Assembly (NCBI RefSeq): GCF_000003815.2
Contig: NC_049991.1
Coordinates: forward strand, 4,957,150-5,021,149
Direction of reading: 5' to 3'
Length of the DNA: 64,000 nucleotides
Source of the DNA: Branchiostoma floridae
Taxonomy: Eukaryota; Chordata; Leptocardii; Amphioxiformes; Branchiostomatidae
The position numbers and the translations under genes were made by a program. This document shows, piece by piece, positions 58,691 to 64,000 of this stretch. The notes beneath the pieces are model-generated. The model was not told the DNA's origin. It ran no database searches and saw only the letters and a program-made list of their open reading frames with translations. The stretch's first letter is position 1, and each line of letters opens with the position of its first letter.

Positions 58691-60500
58691 AAAATATATT
58701 ATCTACATATTACCAATTGGGGTGTGTAGGCTTTGAGGCTTAAACATTAGCAGCCAGTGGGAATGCTTTCATACCCCCAGTAAATCTGAAAGTCACGAGG
58801 TATAGGAAAATTTGATTTTTTAATCAGATCTGTGTGAATAAATCCAGGTTGTATAACACCGGGACATGAAAACTTGACATGATGCAATTTTCCACCAAAA
58901 TGGCTTTAGATAAAAGGTATTAACTTCATGAAAACGAATGAGGATATTTGATGGGCTCTTGATTTATATCATTACCTGATAGATTTATGATATTTATTTC
59001 TTTTGACTGATATTATTTGTGTGTGCGTCATCAATTAGACACAAGGAATCCAACTGATCTTATGGTTGGCATCTACATTGTACACGTGCATCATTTTCCA
59101 TCCGTTTTCGACACAAGGAAAGGACTTTTCGTCCCCCTTGAAACTCTGTTCATGACAAAATATGAGATAAATTTTTTTTTAAAGTCAACTGCAAATAAAC
59201 AAATATGTTAATCTTTGATAAACTTTCTAAAACCAGACAACCTAGCAATACTTTGAAGTTTGAAAAAAGAACTTATTAAAAAGGATAAACTAAATCTTTA
59301 TCAAATCTATTTTTATATGTGTCTATTGTACTCTTTTCTGTGTGTTCAATGCATTATGTTACAACCACTCAGACTTCAAAAGCTTAAAGGCATTTTTTGA
59401 CCACCCATTTTCCTTTTTTGGGGGGGAGTGCTTGCCCCAAAGGCAAGCCCCAGACCTTGTTTGGATGAATGAACTTTATTCCTCGACAATTGTATAGGAT
59501 ACGACGTATATATATATATGGCAATAACTAAAACTACAAATTACAAATAAAGTACAACAAAATTTTATCAATATGAGCTCAGTATCTAACTGTGGGGTGT
59601 CTGTGGTAAAATCTCCTTGTGGACATGTTGGCCCTAGAGCCGAAATGTGTACTAGTATATAGGCCCTGGCCTCCAGGCTTCTGTTTGGAGTGTTCAGACG
59701 ATGTCATTTATAAGATTGAGTGATCATGAGTGTGGCCTTAGCTTAATGGCCCCTCATCAAAGTGTTTTGACCATCATCATATCCTGTTTTTGATCCACTC
59801 AACAACCAATAATTTTAAAAGCACCACACTATAAGGACTCTCCTAACTTTTGCCATTAGATACTTGAAAATTCCAAATGCTCATCTTGAAAAACAGTTTT
59901 TTGTCCCCCAAATAAGTGAATCAGTGCCAGTCTATAGTTCAGCATACAATGTTTGGCAATTGGCATATCACTGATTTTATAGTCACAGTGATTTATGATA
60001 TGGAACCAGCATTTTCATACTGTTGTATTAATCATATTCTTTAACAATGACATTTTTTTAAATAAATGCAACTTTGGGACAATTCTTGGTCGCTTTCTTG
60101 TACCCTGTACTCTTGTCATTCAGACAAAACTACATTGAACACTGCTATGTGTAGACATAGTAGAAGGCACAAAAAAAGGCCGTTCAAAGATGCCTAAGCC
60201 TACGTTTAGGTATAGTAAAGAGGCCTTGAGAGTACAGAAGACTAATATTGCTGACGATGAAATCCTGAGATGACTTTCAAACCACACGTGGCATGCAGCA
60301 AGACTGTCGCTTAATTGCAAGTGATCAGATTCACCTTTTAGGCTAATGGCAAATTAAGTGTCATTCAACTACATTTCCCTGATACGTCAGCCGCGCACGT
60401 TTGAGGCCATGTGAAACTTTACAAGCCCTCGAGCTCCTTTCGAACCGAACATGCGCATTTAATTGACTCCATCAAATATCTTCAGGACTTTTCATTAGAC
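58691..60500. other. No gene recognised
   Basis: Contains a short (TA)n run near 59505-59518 and A/T-rich sequence. No domain or transposon end identified. Confidence 0.4.
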
Positions 60501-60600
60501 NNNNNNNNNNNNNNNNNNNNNNNNNNNNNNNNNNNNNNNNNNNNNNNNNNNNNNNNNNNNNNNNNNNNNNNNNNNNNNNNNNNNNNNNNNNNNNNNNNNN
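60501..60600. other. Assembly gap (100 N)
   Basis: Placeholder gap truncating the gag-like ORF. Confidence 1.
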
Positions 60601-61148
60601 GAGATGCAGATTGGGGCAATTAGCACTTCGATGTGATTCACACTCGCGGCAAAGATCGGAACAATAGGAACGCTCTCCTCTCTTTCTTTAACCTCCTTGG
60701 TATGCGCTGGACGCCTAGAGGGATTCTTCCGAGGAGCCCCCCTCCCATCTTGACCGAAATCTCGCGAGAAGGTGCGTGAGTCCGGGTCTCGCGAGAAGGC
60801 GCGTGGGGGTGACGTCATCCGCACGCGGGAGCCGCGAGGAACGTCATCCTGACGTATGTCCCTGGTTTGGGGAGGGGGGTTGCGCTGCGTTTTCTTGGGT
60901 TTGGTTTGTTGGTCGTGCTCCCGGAGGCGTGCCTCGTTTAACTGGATCCTCTCAATACTCCTCGATACCTCAGCTAGTTGGTGGTCAATCTCGTCCTCCA
61001 GCTCGTCTATCGGCGGAGAGAGAGAACTGACGACCGGTGAAGGGCAATCCCGAAGTGAAGCGTGGTCCAACCATGCGTATTGGTCATCGAGCTGATAGTC
61101 GCCGAAGCGAACGGGAGGCCTTGTCTTCCTCTTGCCGGCGCCTCGCAT
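60601..61148 (-). CDS. Gag-like N-terminal ORF of an unidentified retroelement, truncated by gap
   Basis: A 182-codon minus-strand frame from ATG 61148 to the gap, more G+C-rich than its surroundings. The N-terminus is basic (MRGAGKRKTRPPVRFGDYQL), followed by an acidic predicted coiled-coil stretch (IDELEDEIDHQLAEVSRSIE), then Arg/Pro/Ser-rich sequence. The KRK-PPVRFGDY opening resembles gag-like proteins of invertebrate retroelements, which is why I call it so. No zinc knuckle is visible before the gap. An unknown host gene is an alternative. Confidence 0.4.
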
Positions 61149-61370
61149 CCTGCAGGTTGTACTTAGGGGCTTAACGTACTGGGAACTAGGTGTATGAAGT
61201 TACACCCGCCGAAAAAACGAAATAAACCCGAATAATGCCGGCAGTGATTGGAATGTCTGACTTGACGGAAGAGCTTCTCATCTGAGACTGCTGCGATTGG
61301 CCAGGGAGAGTCATGTGACCGGCCCGTGGTGGAATTCCCCGCTACCTCGCCAGATGGCGCGGTACCACCA
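61149..61370. other. Junction between the gag-like ORF and the satellite
   Basis: Unique sequence; no gene. Could be the 5' leader of the gag-like element. Confidence 0.4.
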
Positions 61371-64000
61371 TGAAAAGTTACAAAGTAATTTTGGGTACTC
61401 AAATCACTTTTTACCTTTTGCCCAGGGGTTTTACTATGATATTCAAGTGTTGAAAGTAACGCACATTTTGTTTGAAATTTCGGAAGTCCGATCGTAAGGG
61501 GTCGCTTTTTTGCGGTTACCGAAGGGTTCGCTTAGCGGTTATCCCCCAGGTGAGCCTTCATTCGTATGTAGAAAAGTTACAAAGTAATTTTGGGTACTCA
61601 AATCACTTTTTACCTTTTGCCCAGGGGTTTTACTATGATATTCAAGTGTTGAAAGTAACGCACATTTTGTTTGAAATTTCGGAAGTCCGATCGTAAGGGG
61701 TCGCTTTTTTGCGGTTACCGAAGGGTTCGCTAAGCGGTTAGCGGTTATCCCCCAGGTGAGCCTTCATTCGTATGTAGAAAAGTTACAAAGTAATTTTGGG
61801 TACTCAAATCACTTTTTACCTTTTGCCCAGGGGTTTTACTATGATATTCAAGTGTTGAAAGTAACGCACATTTTGTTTGAAATTTCGGAAGTCCGATCGT
61901 AAGGGGTCGCTTTTTTGCGGTTACCGAAGGGTTCGCTTAGCGGTTAGCGGTTATCCCCCAGGTGAGCCTTCATTCGTATGTAGAAAAGTTACAAAGTAAT
62001 TTTGGGTACTCAAATCACTTTTTACCTTTTGCCCAGGGGTTTTACTATGATATTCAAGTGTTGAAAGTAACGCACATTTTGTTTGAAATTTCGGAAGTCC
62101 GATCGTAAGGGGTCGCTTTTTTGCGGTTACCGAAGGGTTCGCTTAGCGGTAAGCGGTTATCCCCCAGGTGAGCCTTCATTCGTATGTAGAAAAGTTACAA
62201 AGTAATTTTGGGTACTCAAATCACTTTTTACCTTTTGCCCAGGGGTTTTACTATGATATTCAAGTGTTGAAAGTAACGCACATTTTGTTTGAAATTTCGG
62301 AAGTCCGATCGTAAGGGGTCGCTTTTTTGCGGTTACCGAAGGGTTCGCTTAGCGGTTAGCGGTTATCCCCCAGGTGAGCCTTCATTCGTATGTAGAAAAG
62401 TTACAAAGTAATTTTGGGTACTCAAATCACTTTTTACCTTTTGCCCAGGGGTTTTACTATGATATTCAAGTGTTGAAAGTAACGCACATTTTGTTTGAAA
62501 TTTCGGAAGTCCGATCGTAAGGGGTCGCTTTTTTGCGGTTACCGAAGGGTTCGCTTAGCGGTTAGCGGTTATCCCCCAGGTGAGCCTTCATTCGTATGTA
62601 GAAAAATTACAAAGTAATTTTGGGTACTCAAATCACTTTTTGCCTTTTGCCCACGGGTTTTACTATGATACTCAAGTGTTGAAAGTAACGCACATTTTGT
62701 TTGAAATTTCGGAAGTCCGATCGTAAGGGGTCGCTTTTTTGCGGTTACCGAAGGGTTCGCTTAGCGGTTAGCGGTTATCCCCCAGGTGAGCCTTCATTCG
62801 TATGTAGAAAAGTTACAAAGTAATTTTGGGTAATCAAATCACTTTTTACCTTTTGCCCAGGGGTTTTACTATGATATTCAAGTGTTGAAAGTAACGCACA
62901 TTTTGTTTGAAATTTCGGAAGTCCGATCGTAAGGGGTCGCTTTTTTGCGGTTACCGAAGGGTTCGCTTAGCGGTTAGCGGTTATCCCCCAGGTGAGCCTT
63001 CATTCGTATGTAGAAAAGTTACAAAGTAATTTTGGGTACTCAAATCACTTTTTACCTTTTGCCCAGGGGTTTTACTATGATATTCAAGTGTTGAAAGTAA
63101 CGCACATTTTGTTTGAAATTTCGGAAGTCCGATCGTAAGGGGTCGCTTTTTTGCGGTTACCGAAGGGTTCGCTTAGCGGTTAGCGGTTATCCCCCAGGTG
63201 AGCCTTCATTCGTATGTAGAAAAGTTACAAAGTAATTTTGGGTACTCAAATCACTTTTTACCTTTTGCCCAGGGGTTTTACTATGATATTCAAGTGTTGA
63301 AAGTAACGCACATTTTGTTTGAAATTTCGGAAGTCCGATCGTAAGGGGTCGCTTTTTTGCGCGTACCGAAGGGTTTCGCTTAGCGGTTAGCGGTTATCCC
63401 CCAGGTGAGCCTTCATTCGTATGTAGAAAAGTTACAAAGTAATTTTGGGTACTCAAATCACTTTTTACCTTTTGCCCAGGGGTTTTACTATGATATTCAA
63501 GTGTTGAAAGTAACGCACATTTTGTTTGAAATTTCGGAAGTCCGATCGTAAGGGGTCGCTTTTTTGCGGTTACCGAAGGGTTCGCTTAGCGGTTAGCGGT
63601 TATCCCCCAGGTGAGCCTTCATTCGTATGTAGAAAAGTTACAAAGTAATTTTGGGTACTCAAATCACTTTTTACCTTTTGCCCAGGGGTTTTACTATGAT
63701 ATTCAAGTGTTGAAAGTAACGCACATTTTGTTTGAAATTTCGGAAGTCCGATCGTAAGGGGTCGCTTTTTTGCGGTTACCGAAGGGTTCGCTTAGCGGTT
63801 AGCGGTTATTCTCTATGTGTGCACTCACCTCGTATGTAGAAACGTTACAAACTAATTTTGGGTACTCAAATCACTTTTTACCTTTTGTCCCAGGGCTTTT
63901 ACTATGATATTCAAGTGCTGAAAGTAACGCACATTTTGTCTGAAATTTCGGAAGTCCGCTCTATGCGGTCGCTTTTTTGCGGTTACCGAAGGTTCGCTTA
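61371..64000. repeat. 206-bp satellite array, about 13 units
   Basis: Units start (gaaaagttacaaag) at 61371, 61571, 61777, 61983, 62189, 62395, 62601, 62807, 63013, 63219, 63426, 63632 and 63839. The period is 206 bp except for the first (200 bp, one copy of the ttagcgg step missing), and two of 207. Central units differ by only one or a few bases. The last unit is clearly more diverged (for example tctctatgtgtgcactcacc). The array reaches the window edge. Each internal unit carries CAGGTGAGCC, a strong splice-donor consensus, and the same 37-codon chance open frame. Confidence 0.97.

Noticed and set aside
61297-61696. Repeated SNFGYSNHFLPFAQGF-type open frames
   Set aside because: Same chance frame in every satellite unit, each ended by a stop; no gene.
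61371-64000. CRISPR-like array (regular repeats)
   Set aside because: Contiguous 206-bp units without spacers in a eukaryotic genome; it is a satellite.

Overview
The window is animal nuclear DNA, not bacterial. Genes are split into short exons with GT/AG junctions whose phases join correctly. The DNA between them is full of tandem repeats, miniature inverted-repeat elements and retroelements. The gene set (tandem C2H2 fingers of CGECGYRT type, an ARSB-like sulfatase, a CUB/LDLa protein, an SLCO transporter, a TLC-domain protein, DEPTOR and a ZSWIM3-like protein) and the repeat texture suggest an invertebrate deuterostome, most likely amphioxus (Branchiostoma). This is inference without a database search. 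Six N runs (five of exactly 100 and one of 727) show a gapped draft scaffold.

Layout. 1-5.1 kb: no host gene; a hairpin-led repeat, the 3' end of a LINE, a fold-back element and a 22-bp minisatellite of about 1.3 kb. 5.1-6.7 kb: a C2H2 zinc-finger gene with 12 fingers in frame and a decayed tail. 6.7-15.9 kb: repeats, microsatellites and a LINE fragment. 15.9-25.07 kb (+): a complete 14-exon arylsulfatase B-like gene, 481 aa, with an intact CTPSR formylglycine motif. 25.2-28.2 kb (-): a partial CUB + LDLa gene with an internally deleted mariner in an intron. 29.3-33.5 kb (-): nine exons of an SLCO/OATP transporter, lacking the C-terminal part and carrying an apparent frameshift. 34.4-35.6 kb: two MITEs. 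36.6-42.1 kb (+): a complete six-exon TLC-domain gene (TLCD4-like, 255 aa) with a 9-bp-TSD MITE in its first splice-donor region. 43.0-46.05 kb (-): a ZSWIM3-like gene with MULE-type core and SWIM finger. 46.6-48.1 kb (+): the first DEP-domain exons of DEPTOR, head-to-head with the ZSWIM3-like gene.

The most striking object is a 7.6-kb Ty3/Gypsy LTR retrotransposon at 48121-55728, in the same orientation as DEPTOR and 34 bp past a DEPTOR splice donor. Its 526-bp LTRs read as identical, it has a CAGA target duplication, and gag and pol are intact. The gag-pol junction looks like a textbook -1 ribosomal frameshift site: CCCAAAC directly abuts the gag stop, with a stem-loop and possible pseudoknot five bases downstream. 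A leader splice donor, plus an acceptor-preceded coding-like block between pol and the 3' LTR, suggest a possible spliced third product.

56-61.3 kb holds tandem and hairpin repeats and a gag-like ORF next to a gap. 61.37-64 kb is a highly homogeneous 206-bp satellite that runs off the window.
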